From M3007 sp044350425 (GTDB lineage: Bacteria > Bacteroidota > Bacteroidia > Chitinophagales > Saprospiraceae), in assembly GCA_044350425.1 (NCBI GenBank), contig JBILHS010000008.1:27404-91403 (forward strand): DNA of 64,000 nucleotides, written 5' to 3'. The notes beneath the pieces were generated by a model that was given only the letters and a program-made list of their open reading frames with translations, had not been told where the DNA came from and searched no databases. Of the stretch, positions 15,390-24,577 are shown one piece after another. Position 1 is the first letter of the stretch, and every line of letters begins with the position of its first letter. Both the position numbers and the translations under genes were made by a program.

Positions 15390-17951
15390 TTAATCAGGCT
15401 CGAAGCCAAGAATAATGCTGAATCGGGCAAAATCAGAGATCTTTTTACTAGGGTATAGTTCAGGCTTGTCAATACCAATACCATAGTCAAAGCCAAGCGT
15501 ACCAAACATCGGCAGGAATACGCGCAGGCCCATGCCTACAGAGCGTTTCATATCGAATGGATTGTAATCCTTCACACTGCCCCAGGCATTGCCGCCTTGT
15601 GCAAATGCGGTTACGAAGATCGTGCTTTGCGGATTGAGGGAAATAGGGTAGCGAAGTTCTACCGTGAATTTATTGAATACACCTGCGCCACCCGGATAGC
15701 GGGACATGATGTCGCTGGTATTGTAGCCTCTGAAACTGATGATGTCACGTGCGTTCAATCCAAAATTCTGGTTGTTCAGACCGTCACCACCCAATTCAAA
15801 GCGCTCGAATGGGCTGAGACTGGTCTTGTCGCTCCAGCGATTCAGGATACCGATCTTAGCCTGGGTTTTTAATACCAGCTTCCCGACCAGGGTGGTGTAC
15901 CATTCAGCATCAATACGCCATTTGAGGTATTCTGCGTAGCTGTAGATGTCACTGACACTGGCGGTTTTGTAAAACTCCTCGTTTTTGAACCAGGAATATG
16001 GCGGTGTGGCATTCAGCTTCACCGAAATAAGCGAACCTTGTTTTGGGAAAATCGGGTCGTTAATACTGTTGCGTGCCAGGGTGAGACCCAGGCTATAGTT
16101 GTGTACGATACCGTCAGACACCGTACGGCCCTGATCATCCCGGAAGGCATAGGAAATGGCATTGGTAAGTTTCAGGCTTTGAATATCGGCATCTGCACGG
16201 AAAATGAAGTTGTCGTCCGGCCATTTTAGACGGGTGCCAAATCCAACAGTTCCCTGAAGAATTTCAAGTTTCTGAAAACTCTCTGAACCTGAAAAGCCAG
16301 AGGTGAAACGGTTGTAAAAGCCTGCGACAGTCAGGGAGTTTGGCTTTTTGCCACCCATCCAGGGCTCTGTGAACGAAATATTGTAAGACTGAAAACGTTC
16401 TCCTGCGGTTTGACCACGGAGACTGAAACGCTGTCCGTCACCTTGTGGCAAGGGATTCCAGGCTTCCTTGTTTTTGATGTTTCGGATGGAGAAGTTATTG
16501 AAGGTCACCCCCAAGGTTCCGATAACACCGCCCCGGCTAAATGCCGTAGCGGGTTGATAGCCTGCCGAAAGCTCCAGCTGGTCCGATGGCTTTTCTTCTA
16601 CAGTATATTCAATATCAACGGTGCCGCGATCCGGATTCACCGGCGTGTTGATCCCAAGCGCTTCAGGGTTGAAATAACCCAGGTTGACGATTTCACGTTG
16701 CGAGCGAATGATGTCCTGACGACTGAATTTATCGCCCGGACGGGTGTATAGTTCCCGGCGAATGATGTGTTCATGGGTCCGGTCATTGCCTTTAATCACG
16801 ACCTTATCGATGGTAGCTTGCGGGCCTTCATAGATGCGGAGCTCAAGGTCGATGGAGTCGTTTTCAATGGCAATTTCTACCGGATCGACGCGGAAAAAGA
16901 GGTATCCATTGTCCAGATAAAGGGAGGAGATGTCCCGGCCGTCCTGACTAAACGAGAGGCGGGTATTCAACAATTCCTGATTGAATACATCTCCTTTTTT
17001 AATGCCTAAAACCTGATCCAGGTACTTGGTCTCATACAAGGTATTGCCTTTCCAGCGAATATCACGGAAGTAATAGCGCTCGCCTTCTTCAATGTTCATC
17101 TGGATCATCAACTGGCCCTTTTTGTTTCGCCAGATGCTGTCCTTTGGTACTCTGGCGTCACGGTAACCCAGGGTATTATAATAGGTTTCTATTTTCCGCT
17201 TGTCTTCTTCATAGAGCTCCCGAACCAGTTTGGATTTTTTAAAGAGTTTCTGTTTTCGATGGGTTTCTTTCATTTTTTTGAGCAAAACCCGTGGTTTTAC
17301 GTGGTCGTTGCCGACAAAACGGATGTCCTTAATCTTTACTTTTTTCCCGGGTGTGATCACAAATTCGAGTCGGGTTGCATTGGTTGCTTTTTCATCCGGA
17401 TAAGAATTGATCTTTACCCGTGCATTCAAATAACCTTTCTCTACATAAGACGCTTCCAATTGCTGTACCAGTGTAGCCTTCACGTTTTCAGTCAGGATGG
17501 CGCCTTTTTGCAAAAACTTATTGATGATGCCATTCAGGTCATCATGCTTGCTCTTTTTAACCCCTATGTAAGAGTGCCTGGTATAACGAGGCAGCTCCGT
17601 TACTGCGATCTCAAGAAATATTTTGTCGCCTACTGTACGCTCCTGATTAATGCGTACATCGGTGAAAAGTTTCAGATTCCAGAGTGTACGTACTGCATTG
17701 CCGAAGTCTGTGCCGGGTACCCGGACCTTATTGCCCACCCGAAGTCCGGAGAGTGAAATAAGTGTATTGGCATCTGCAAATTGCGCACCGGTGACCCGCA
17801 CCCCGCCGATTTCAAATTCCTTTTGCTGGGTGTAATCCAATACAGGCAAAAGCGTGTCAGGCGTTTGTGCTGAAACAGATAGCGGAGCCAGGACAGCCAT
17901 TCCAAGCAAAACGGCAAGCACCGAAGGTTTTATTTTTTGCAAAAATTTCAT
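15390..17951 (-). CDS. bamA: BamA, outer-membrane protein assembly factor
   Basis: An 853-residue protein that folds and inserts beta-barrels into the outer membrane. It has a signal peptide (ending SVSAQ). POTRA domains follow from about residue 40 to 430 (ISLSGLRVGNKV; VKIKDIRFVGNDHVKPRVLL; YFRDIRWKGNTLY; TIDKVVIKGNDRT). The C-terminal Omp85 barrel carries the lid-loop motif as ISFRGYN, a variant of the usual VRGF. The start MKFLQKIKP at 17951 is chosen over an upstream ATG because it begins the signal peptide. It is the last gene of a minus-strand set with two periplasmic isomerase/chaperones, which deliver its substrates. Confidence 0.95.
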   Translation of the reverse strand: MKFLQKIKPSVLAVLLGMAVLAPLSVSAQTPDTLLPVLDYTQQKEFEIGGVRVTGAQFADANTLISLSGLRVGNKVRVPGTDFGNAVRTLWNLKLFTDVRINQERTVGDKIFLEIAVTELPRYTRHSYIGVKKSKHDDLNGIINKFLQKGAILTENVKATLVQQLEASYVEKGYLNARVKINSYPDEKATNATRLEFVITPGKKVKIKDIRFVGNDHVKPRVLLKKMKETHRKQKLFKKSKLVRELYEEDKRKIETYYNTLGYRDARVPKDSIWRNKKGQLMIQMNIEEGERYYFRDIRWKGNTLYETKYLDQVLGIKKGDVFNQELLNTRLSFSQDGRDISSLYLDNGYLFFRVDPVEIAIENDSIDLELRIYEGPQATIDKVVIKGNDRTHEHIIRRELYTRPGDKFSRQDIIRSQREIVNLGYFNPEALGINTPVNPDRGTVDIEYTVEEKPSDQLELSAGYQPATAFSRGGVIGTLGVTFNNFSIRNIKNKEAWNPLPQGDGQRFSLRGQTAGERFQSYNISFTEPWMGGKKPNSLTVAGFYNRFTSGFSGSESFQKLEILQGTVGFGTRLKWPDDNFIFRADADIQSLKLTNAISYAFRDDQGRTVSDGIVHNYSLGLTLARNSINDPIFPKQGSLISVKLNATPPYSWFKNEEFYKTASVSDIYSYAEYLKWRIDAEWYTTLVGKLVLKTQAKIGILNRWSDKTSLSPFERFELGGDGLNNQNFGLNARDIISFRGYNTSDIMSRYPGGAGVFNKFTVELRYPISLNPQSTIFVTAFAQGGNAWGSVKDYNPFDMKRSVGMGLRVFLPMFGTLGFDYGIGIDKPELYPSKKISDFARFSIILGFEPD

Positions 17952-18084
17952 GGTCAAGGATGTGTTGCGCAAGCAGTGTTACGCTGAAAAGTCAAAGTAG
18001 TAGTAGGTGTTATTTGGCAGCTGCTGATCGGGCGGTTTGCATGGAGCGCACCGGGCGCAAACAATGAAACCCTTGATCAATTCC

Positions 18085-19452
18085 TTATTGCCTTCTCGCG
18101 GCTGAAATTCCAATCATTTCCTGAAGATTTTCGCAATTGGAAAACATATCACTGATGCTGAGGTAGGTCGTATTCAGTCTTTCAAGCACCCATTTCTCGG
18201 TATAATCTCCTTTTTTCTGTTCCAGGGCCGCCGTCTGGATCTTACCGTAATCAAGTTTCAGATCCGCTTTATGGGGCTTTGAGCGACTTACAAGCTGTAC
18301 CAGGCGGAATTGCTCACTGCCATCCGGGCTTTTGAACCGGAATGGTTCAGCCACATCGCCCTCCTTGATTCCATCTATAGCAAAAAAGATACTGGTTTCC
18401 AGGTCGGCTACCTCAAAATAGGAGGTTCCGGTACGTGGATTGGCCACCCGGCCGTCGTTGTTATAACTCTGCTGGTTTTTATCACCATGCTTTTTTACAG
18501 CCTCAGTAAATGTGATTTTATTATCTCGCAGGAGTTGGCGCACCGTATCAAGTTTGGCTTTTGCCAGATCCATATCGGCCTCTGTGATCTCCGGTTTGAT
18601 CAGAATATGTCGGCAGTGGATGAGGTTACCCCGACGTTCCAGCAGCTGAATGATGTGGAACCCAAATTCGGTTTCAATAATAGGGCTGATCTGATTGGTC
18701 TCCAGGTTATAAGCCATGGCCTCGAACGCGGGTACAAAAGTGCCCCGTTTCTGAAAGCCCAGGTCGCCCCCCTGGGCACCACTGCCCGGATCATCGCTGA
18801 ATTTTTTGGCGAGTTCTGCAAAGTCCTCCCCTTGTCCGATGCGCCTGAGCAGGTCTTCAATGCGCTGACGGGCTTTGGCCTGCTCCGTTGCATTCACTTT
18901 GGGTTTGTACACGATCTCGCGTATTTCAACTTCTGCATTGAAATAGGGTAGGGAGTCTTTTGGGATATTCGCGAAAAAGCGCTGCACCTCGGATGGGGTG
19001 ATGCTTGCCTTTTCGGTGATATTTCCTTGCATGCGCTCGGCCAATAGCTGATTGCGCATATCTGTTCCAAGCTGCGATTTCATCTGATCGACGCTTTGGC
19101 CATAAAACTCTTCGATGGCTTTATCGTCCTGATTGAAATAGGCCCGGAGGCGTTCAATACGGGCATCAATCTGAGACTCAACTTCCTCATCGGTGACGGC
19201 TACGGAGTCGAGTTTAGCCTGATTCACCAATAATTTTTGTACAATCAGGTTCTGAAGTACCACACACTGGTATTCCAGGGGCAATTCTGGCTGGTCTTTT
19301 TTTGCAAAACTATACTGTTCCTGCACCTCACTCAACAGGATGATCTCTCCGCCTACGGTAGCGACAACCCGGTCAATCACCGCTTTATCCGATTGAGCAA
19401 AAAGCCCCAGCGGGAAAAGGAATAAAGGAAGGAAACGAATCATATTTTTCAT
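18085..19452 (-). CDS. SurA-like periplasmic peptidyl-prolyl isomerase
   Basis: A 455-residue protein with a signal peptide (MIRFLPLFLFPLGLFAQ). A SurA N-terminal chaperone domain (VIDRVVATVGGEIILLSEV) is followed by two parvulin modules. The first is well conserved (FAELAKKFSDDPGSGAQGG, DLGFQKRG, GFHIIQLLERR). The second starts HCRHILIKPEI and is more divergent. The role is to hold unfolded outer-membrane proteins in the periplasm and pass them to BAM, which fits the bamA gene 133 bases downstream. The start at 19452 is selected because the reading frame further upstream overlaps the preceding gene without a sensible leader. Confidence 0.92.
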   Translation of the reverse strand: MKNMIRFLPLFLFPLGLFAQSDKAVIDRVVATVGGEIILLSEVQEQYSFAKKDQPELPLEYQCVVLQNLIVQKLLVNQAKLDSVAVTDEEVESQIDARIERLRAYFNQDDKAIEEFYGQSVDQMKSQLGTDMRNQLLAERMQGNITEKASITPSEVQRFFANIPKDSLPYFNAEVEIREIVYKPKVNATEQAKARQRIEDLLRRIGQGEDFAELAKKFSDDPGSGAQGGDLGFQKRGTFVPAFEAMAYNLETNQISPIIETEFGFHIIQLLERRGNLIHCRHILIKPEITEADMDLAKAKLDTVRQLLRDNKITFTEAVKKHGDKNQQSYNNDGRVANPRTGTSYFEVADLETSIFFAIDGIKEGDVAEPFRFKSPDGSEQFRLVQLVSRSKPHKADLKLDYGKIQTAALEQKKGDYTEKWVLERLNTTYLSISDMFSNCENLQEMIGISAARRQ

Positions 19453-19564
19453 TGAAAATCTATGTTGCACTGCTTGTATAACAAATGGTGGGCCTGTAGA
19501 CCCTGGGTTTTGAGCAAATATGGAACCTGGTACAAAATCTGAAGGTCCATAGTCCAAAGTCCCG

Positions 19565-20446
19565 CTATTGTACGATCTTGATATTCTCACGCCGCATTTC
19601 TTTCTGATATAGATCCTCTTTCCAGCGGTCCAAAAGTTCTTGTTTGCGCTTATGAAGGATAATTTTTTGAGCCTGGTCTTTGGCGTAATCAAAAGGAGCG
19701 GTTGTTTTTCCCTGCACTGCTTCTGTGATGCGGTAATAATACCTGAAAGCACCATCAGAAAGCGTTCCATCCCTGTTGGAGGCAACGTTGTCAGAGGTTA
19801 AGGTTCCTTTGGGCAGCAAGGTGGACACCTCTTGTAAAGTATACCATCGATCGGGTTCAAGCAAAGCCAGTGATGCCCATTGCTTTGCAAAGGCTGTGAG
19901 TTTGGCCTCATCTGCGGAATTTCGGCTGTTCCAAAGTTTGTTGATTTCGTTTTGTGGAGCCTGCATCGAGAGTTTTATCAACTTACACTTGAGGATCGTA
20001 CTTTCCAGTTGGAACTGATCTTTATTCGTTTCATAATAGGCTCTCAGCTCATCTTCTGATACAGTACTGTCCAGCTTTTCAGCAATGAGTCTTTCTTCAA
20101 AATTAAAACGAACCAGACTGGCCCGGTAACTCCGGACCAATGCATCTATGTCAAGATCTTTGGAGATATTCCGCTCTGCTTCATACATCATCAATTGCTC
20201 CCGAAGCCAGCGCTGTACATAGGCAGTGACCAGCAACGCACTATCTGCTGGTACCGTACCTTCAGGCACTACACCATCTAATTCAGAGAAATAAAGGCTT
20301 CGATCGTAAACCTTTGCCAGTAGTTTGTCTTCCTTTTTTGCCCCGTCTTTTTTGCCACATTGCCAAAAGCAAGTGCAGCAAAGGAGTGCAAGGGCACCTG
20401 CCAAAGTCTTAATAAACGCAGGCAAAAAGAGTTTATCCATGGTCAA
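19565..20446 (-). CDS. Peptidyl-prolyl isomerase-like lipoprotein
   Basis: A 293-residue protein. The N-terminus has a hydrophobic segment followed by a cysteine-rich stretch (LALLCCTCFWQCGKKDG), compatible with a lipoprotein although the lipobox is not canonical. The remainder resembles the SurA N-terminal fold (AKVYDRSLYFSELDGVVPEG; STVSEDELRAYYETNKDQF) with a degenerate isomerase-like C-terminal half. In Bacteroidota such proteins commonly precede a SurA-like protein, as here (112 bases). I infer a chaperone role in outer-membrane protein transit; isomerase activity is doubtful because no conserved parvulin core is obvious. Confidence 0.75.
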   Translation of the reverse strand: MTMDKLFLPAFIKTLAGALALLCCTCFWQCGKKDGAKKEDKLLAKVYDRSLYFSELDGVVPEGTVPADSALLVTAYVQRWLREQLMMYEAERNISKDLDIDALVRSYRASLVRFNFEERLIAEKLDSTVSEDELRAYYETNKDQFQLESTILKCKLIKLSMQAPQNEINKLWNSRNSADEAKLTAFAKQWASLALLEPDRWYTLQEVSTLLPKGTLTSDNVASNRDGTLSDGAFRYYYRITEAVQGKTTAPFDYAKDQAQKIILHKRKQELLDRWKEDLYQKEMRRENIKIVQ

Positions 20447-20536
20447 TATCCGCTAAAAGGCGGGCAAAGGTAGGCTAATTGACCAGAAAATTATGTATTT
20501 GAATATGGCAAGTACCAAGTTAAAAGTAAAAACCAG

Positions 20537-21886
20537 TTAAAGGCTGGCCATAACACCTGCCTGGAAGGAAAAAGTGCTTAACCGGGATGTTTTGGGTCCT
20601 AAACCGCCGCCCAGGGATTGGCGGTAAACGGGCTCCACAAAGGCGACATAATGTTTGCCCATGGCTTGCTCCACCCGCAATCCTAGATCCGCCGTTGCAT
20701 AGGCATTGTTGGAGAGTCCACCTTTTTCAAATACGCCTTTGCCTTCAGGGAATGTAGCGACCGGTTTAGTCGGATCAGGACCTACAGGGATAGGAGGAGG
20801 GTAGTAGACTGATTTGTACGCATAACGCTTATTGGCAGCAAAATGAGCAGTAACACCAGCCACTGCATGTGCCGTGGTTTTCCCCAGCTTTGCAATACGG
20901 CGGGTCGCTTTAACAGGTACAGAAATTACATCAGCGTGCACCGCTTCGTTGTAATAAAAGGCTATGCCATTAAAAGGATCATTCAGATATTCTACATTTT
21001 CCCGTTTGGGCTGATAGCTTTTTTGTGCGTAGCTGATGCCAGTCTCTATGCCCCATTTCCCTTTTCTGAATCCAACCGCCATGCCTCCACCGAATCCGGT
21101 GGTTTTGTCTGAGTGCTCGCCTTCGCTCAAATAGTTTTTGTCATAGGAACCATACGTAGCAGCATAAAAATTCCGTGGTTTTACTGTTTTTGGTGCCTGA
21201 ATGTCAGGGATGGTAATCACCCCGCCTGCAAACAGGATCTGCTCGGTAGACAATCCAGGCAAATTTGGCCCTACTGGAAATTTAACGAGGCCAGTCCGGC
21301 TGTAAAAATTCGAAGGATCTAAGACGGAGTTACTAGCGGTAATGGGTTGGAATGTATTAGTCGCGGCATCAGCTGCCTTAGTATCTGTGTCAGGAGAAAG
21401 CGTGGATACGAGGTTGTTTAGGAAAGAAACTACTTGTTGTGAAAGGCTTCCGGTTTCTGCCAGCCCATTTTCAGCGATCGCAGGAGTGGAGAGTGACTTT
21501 TTTGACTTCGGTGCATGTGTTTTTGCAATCGGGCCCGGGATTTCTTTTTGAATGGGTACGGGTTTGGTGACCAATTCAACCACCCCAAAGAAGCCTTTGA
21601 GATTGAGCAAAAGCAACAAGAAAATGGCGGCTTCAGCCACTTTGCTCATCCTCAGGCGTCGAATGCGGGCAATGGTATCCATGCGGTTGGCCAGGGCAAA
21701 CCAGGAGCCTGCATCATAAGCGGTGTCGATCTGCTCCAGGGTAGGGCGCAACACATGATCCACCGCGTCTGGCGCAGGTAAAGCATCCAGACGGCTTTCA
21801 AGCGCGGCCCAGGCCGATGGGTCGAAAGGCACCTCGAGATTGTTCAGGGCCGATTTAAGGGTTGAGTCGAATTGCTGCAAATCCAT
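20537..21886 (-). CDS. Anti-sigma-like protein fused to an outer-membrane-barrel-type domain
   Basis: A 449-residue protein. The N-terminus carries two copies of a short motif (FDPSAWAALESRLD at 21-34 and YDAGSWFALANRMD at 57-70), as in Saprospiraceae proteins encoded beside ECF sigma factors. One strongly hydrophobic helix (about 83-104) follows, then a low-complexity linker. From about 235 comes a barrel-like C-terminal domain (YGSYDKNYLS, GMAVGFRKGKWGIETGISY, FQAGVMASL). It lies 85 bases downstream of an ECF sigma factor, so it probably sequesters that factor at the inner membrane. How the C-terminal part is used if the N-terminus is cytoplasmic is unclear. Confidence 0.8.
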   Translation of the reverse strand: MDLQQFDSTLKSALNNLEVPFDPSAWAALESRLDALPAPDAVDHVLRPTLEQIDTAYDAGSWFALANRMDTIARIRRLRMSKVAEAAIFLLLLLNLKGFFGVVELVTKPVPIQKEIPGPIAKTHAPKSKKSLSTPAIAENGLAETGSLSQQVVSFLNNLVSTLSPDTDTKAADAATNTFQPITASNSVLDPSNFYSRTGLVKFPVGPNLPGLSTEQILFAGGVITIPDIQAPKTVKPRNFYAATYGSYDKNYLSEGEHSDKTTGFGGGMAVGFRKGKWGIETGISYAQKSYQPKRENVEYLNDPFNGIAFYYNEAVHADVISVPVKATRRIAKLGKTTAHAVAGVTAHFAANKRYAYKSVYYPPPIPVGPDPTKPVATFPEGKGVFEKGGLSNNAYATADLGLRVEQAMGKHYVAFVEPVYRQSLGGGLGPKTSRLSTFSFQAGVMASL

Positions 21887-21971
21887 TTTTTATAGAGTAA
21901 TCCCGGCTTTAGGCCGGCATTAAAAGTTGTACAAACTGCTGATTTTTAGGTTTTTTGGAAATTCTGACACT

Positions 21972-22538
21972 TTATTTTAAATCAAAGTCCATCCTTCGTG
22001 CGGCGAAGATCTCCTGAAGCTTAAGCCTGGATTTTACCAGATTACTTCGTGAAGTGCTTTCCGTGATACCCAAAGCATCCCCAATTTCTTTGTGTGAATA
22101 ACCTTCCACGACATACAGGTTAAAAACTGCCCGATAAGCCGGTGAAAGTTGCTGTACGGCATCCAGGATCTCCCGTTCTGTCAGATTACTGAGCACGTCC
22201 GGGTCGTCCGTTGAAACGGTATGTACTGAATCAAGGTCTTCTGTCCGGCGACGGGCATTGCGACGATAATAATCAATACAGGTATTGACCACAATGGTAC
22301 GGATCCATGCACCCAGCGAGGTGCCAGCTTTGTATCGGCCAATGTTTTGAAAAATTTTGATGAAAGCTTCATGCAAAAGATCAAGGGCTTCATCCCGCGA
22401 ACCGGCATAGCGCATACAGATACCCATCATGCGGCCATAATGCTCCTCATAGACCTGTTGCTGCGCCCACCGCTCCTGGCGTGTGAGTGCTTCCACGAAA
22501 TCGCGTTCTGCACGTTCCAAATTAAGGGCAATATCCAT
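21972..22538 (-). CDS. ECF-type RNA polymerase sigma factor
   Basis: A 188-residue protein starting MDIALNLERAERDF. Region 2 is recognisable from GRMMGICMRYAGSRDEALDLLHEAF through GAWIRTIVVNTCIDYYR (given in two parts here because they are separate helices). Region 4 has LTEREILDAVQQLSPAYR, then GYSHKEIGDALGITESTSRS, the DNA-binding helix-turn-helix. It should direct RNA polymerase to a small regulon, probably including its own operon. The downstream gene is its likely membrane anti-sigma partner. An upstream in-frame ATG at 22628 would add 30 residues that are not family-like. Confidence 0.93.
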   Translation of the reverse strand: MDIALNLERAERDFVEALTRQERWAQQQVYEEHYGRMMGICMRYAGSRDEALDLLHEAFIKIFQNIGRYKAGTSLGAWIRTIVVNTCIDYYRRNARRRTEDLDSVHTVSTDDPDVLSNLTEREILDAVQQLSPAYRAVFNLYVVEGYSHKEIGDALGITESTSRSNLVKSRLKLQEIFAARRMDFDLK

Positions 22539-22686
22539 GTTGTTGTTTCTCGTTGGAGGGTGAGCAATGCTCGTCCGGCACACGGTTTTCCTTTTAACGG
22601 AATGACCGCCCCGAACGCTGCTTAACATGGCGCAAAAGTTTGGGATAAGGTTGGAAGGAGATAAAAATCAATTGAGGCAGTCAGCC

Positions 22687-24567
22687 TTATTGCACCAACA
22701 CCAGCTTGGCTTGATCCACCCTTGCGATCTGCCTGAGGAATGAGATCAGTTCATCAAACCTTTCCTTGGGTTGTACTTCGTTGTTCAAAACCAGTTTTCG
22801 ATGCACCGTGATCTGTTGGTTTTGGCTTTGAACGGAACATTCAAAACTGCCAAAAACTGATAGAATGGAAACCGGTTTAGGCGTGTTTTCCAGTTTAAAA
22901 CCATCTGGAATGGTGATCACCAGACTGTCTTCCTCTGTTTTGCCTCTCGATTGTACCTGAACGGGATGCTGGCGCGGAAGTGTGAAGTTTGGAATTTCGT
23001 TTTTACCGGATAGAAAGGAAACAGGCAGGAAAAGTCGTTTGCCACTCACAGACGCCAGGTTTGGAATATGGAGGGAAAGATTTTGAATCACTTCCGGCAG
23101 GATGTCTTTTTTGACCTCAAAGGAGAGGGCTGTGATCTCAAAATCACTCAGATCCATGAGTTGGTACAGATACTTTTTGCGGAGCTCATCGTGCATTTCT
23201 GCTAATTGAACCGGTATGTCCTGCTCCAGGGCACGGAAAATGCCACTTGACTGGAGATTTGCACTCCCATCTTTATCGAGTGTCACTACAGATTCCCGAT
23301 GGATCGTATTGTCCGATTCGTCGTACCGGGGTGTTTGAACTATTTTACCACCTTCCGGATAGATCACCAGCGCCAGCCGGTCGTCCGTAAAATCACTGAG
23401 GAAACCAAAACTTTGGCTCTGACTGGTGCATTCCAGCCAGATCATTTCGTCAGCAGTAGGAATGCAAAGGGTGGCATGATTGAACCATGGATTGGGGAAA
23501 TCCGGAGTCTGCGCATTTTGTTCATCTGGAGTAGCCCGGATCAATACATAATAGGCCGGCACACCCACCGCCTGAAGCATGGCCATGGTATAGTTGCTGA
23601 GCCCTTTACAATCGCTGTATTTAAACTTATCTACCTCCAGCGCGGACATAGGTTGCCAGCCACCAATACCCAATCCTACAAAATAGTAACGGGTACTGTT
23701 TTGCAGATATTCATAAACTTTTCTGGCTTTGCAGACCAGATCGGGGCAGTCCGCAGTCATTTGAAGCAATTTAGTTACCGTTTCAGGGGGGAGTTTTGTT
23801 TTTTCTGCATTCAGTTTGCTGATGAATTGACCAAAAGAATCCCAGCTGCTCATATCTCCGTCAAAACCCTCGATCCGAAACAGGGTCGGGGAGCTGAGCA
23901 CCCTGGGCAAGCCAGAATAGCCCACCGGAAGAAATGGTTCTGGTTCAAAAGCAGGTAACTGGGTGAATTCCCAACGCAGAGGCCCTTTTTTTTGTCCGGG
24001 AAGCACCTCGAACTCCTTGAATCTAACCTTGAGTTCTTCCGGGGAGATGATCTCGAATGTTGCGCTCTCTACAGCTTGAGATGCGTCTTCCTGGGGTTCA
24101 AAGATCGGATAGAACATCAGTCCGTCTAGTTTGGTAACGACCGTATATTCTACCGTAAAGGGATAGGAGAGCCTTGGAAATTGAAGAATCTTGGCCCTCG
24201 AATCATTAACGAAAAATTGCTGAAAAGGCTTACGATCTTCAATGTCTTTCTTTTTGATCTTTCGGATCAATTTACCGGAAGCATCATAAACTGAACCTTC
24301 AATATGCTCGATCTTTTGTATTTGATCGTACCAAAAAACCTGTTCAAGTTCATCCGCTGCCTGCTCATTCAAAAGCGTAATTACCTTATGCTCTGTTTCT
24401 ATACCTTCCCCTTTATTCAAAATTTCAAATTTCAGGTCATACTTACGGACCACAGAAGAGGCCTTTTGGAGCAATAAAGGCGGAATGGAGGCCACTGAAT
24501 AATGCTCCTGAGCGCCCAGGGATACGGTGCACAAAAAGGGCAGTATAAACAAGAATATGGTTTTCAT
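22687..24567 (-). CDS. DUF3857 and transglutaminase-like protein, catalytic triad present
   Basis: A 626-residue exported protein (signal peptide about 1-20, ending SLGAQ). DUF3857 spans about 35-210 and a transglutaminase-like core about 265-385. Candidate catalytic residues are C320 in YSDCKGLSNY, H364 in WFNHATLCI, and an acidic residue at E379 in IWLECTSQ. A DUF3858-like beta domain completes the protein. Such proteins are periplasmic or surface papain-fold enzymes of unknown substrate. It starts 10 bases after its paralogue ends, so the two form an operon. Confidence 0.85.
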   Translation of the reverse strand: MKTIFLFILPFLCTVSLGAQEHYSVASIPPLLLQKASSVVRKYDLKFEILNKGEGIETEHKVITLLNEQAADELEQVFWYDQIQKIEHIEGSVYDASGKLIRKIKKKDIEDRKPFQQFFVNDSRAKILQFPRLSYPFTVEYTVVTKLDGLMFYPIFEPQEDASQAVESATFEIISPEELKVRFKEFEVLPGQKKGPLRWEFTQLPAFEPEPFLPVGYSGLPRVLSSPTLFRIEGFDGDMSSWDSFGQFISKLNAEKTKLPPETVTKLLQMTADCPDLVCKARKVYEYLQNSTRYYFVGLGIGGWQPMSALEVDKFKYSDCKGLSNYTMAMLQAVGVPAYYVLIRATPDEQNAQTPDFPNPWFNHATLCIPTADEMIWLECTSQSQSFGFLSDFTDDRLALVIYPEGGKIVQTPRYDESDNTIHRESVVTLDKDGSANLQSSGIFRALEQDIPVQLAEMHDELRKKYLYQLMDLSDFEITALSFEVKKDILPEVIQNLSLHIPNLASVSGKRLFLPVSFLSGKNEIPNFTLPRQHPVQVQSRGKTEEDSLVITIPDGFKLENTPKPVSILSVFGSFECSVQSQNQQITVHRKLVLNNEVQPKERFDELISFLRQIARVDQAKLVLVQ

Positions 24568-24577
24568 GGGGAACGCT

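Noticed and set aside
18310..18951. A 213-codon plus-strand frame antisense to the SurA-like gene
   Set aside because: No domain recognised, and the minus frame has parvulin and SurA motifs over the same bases.
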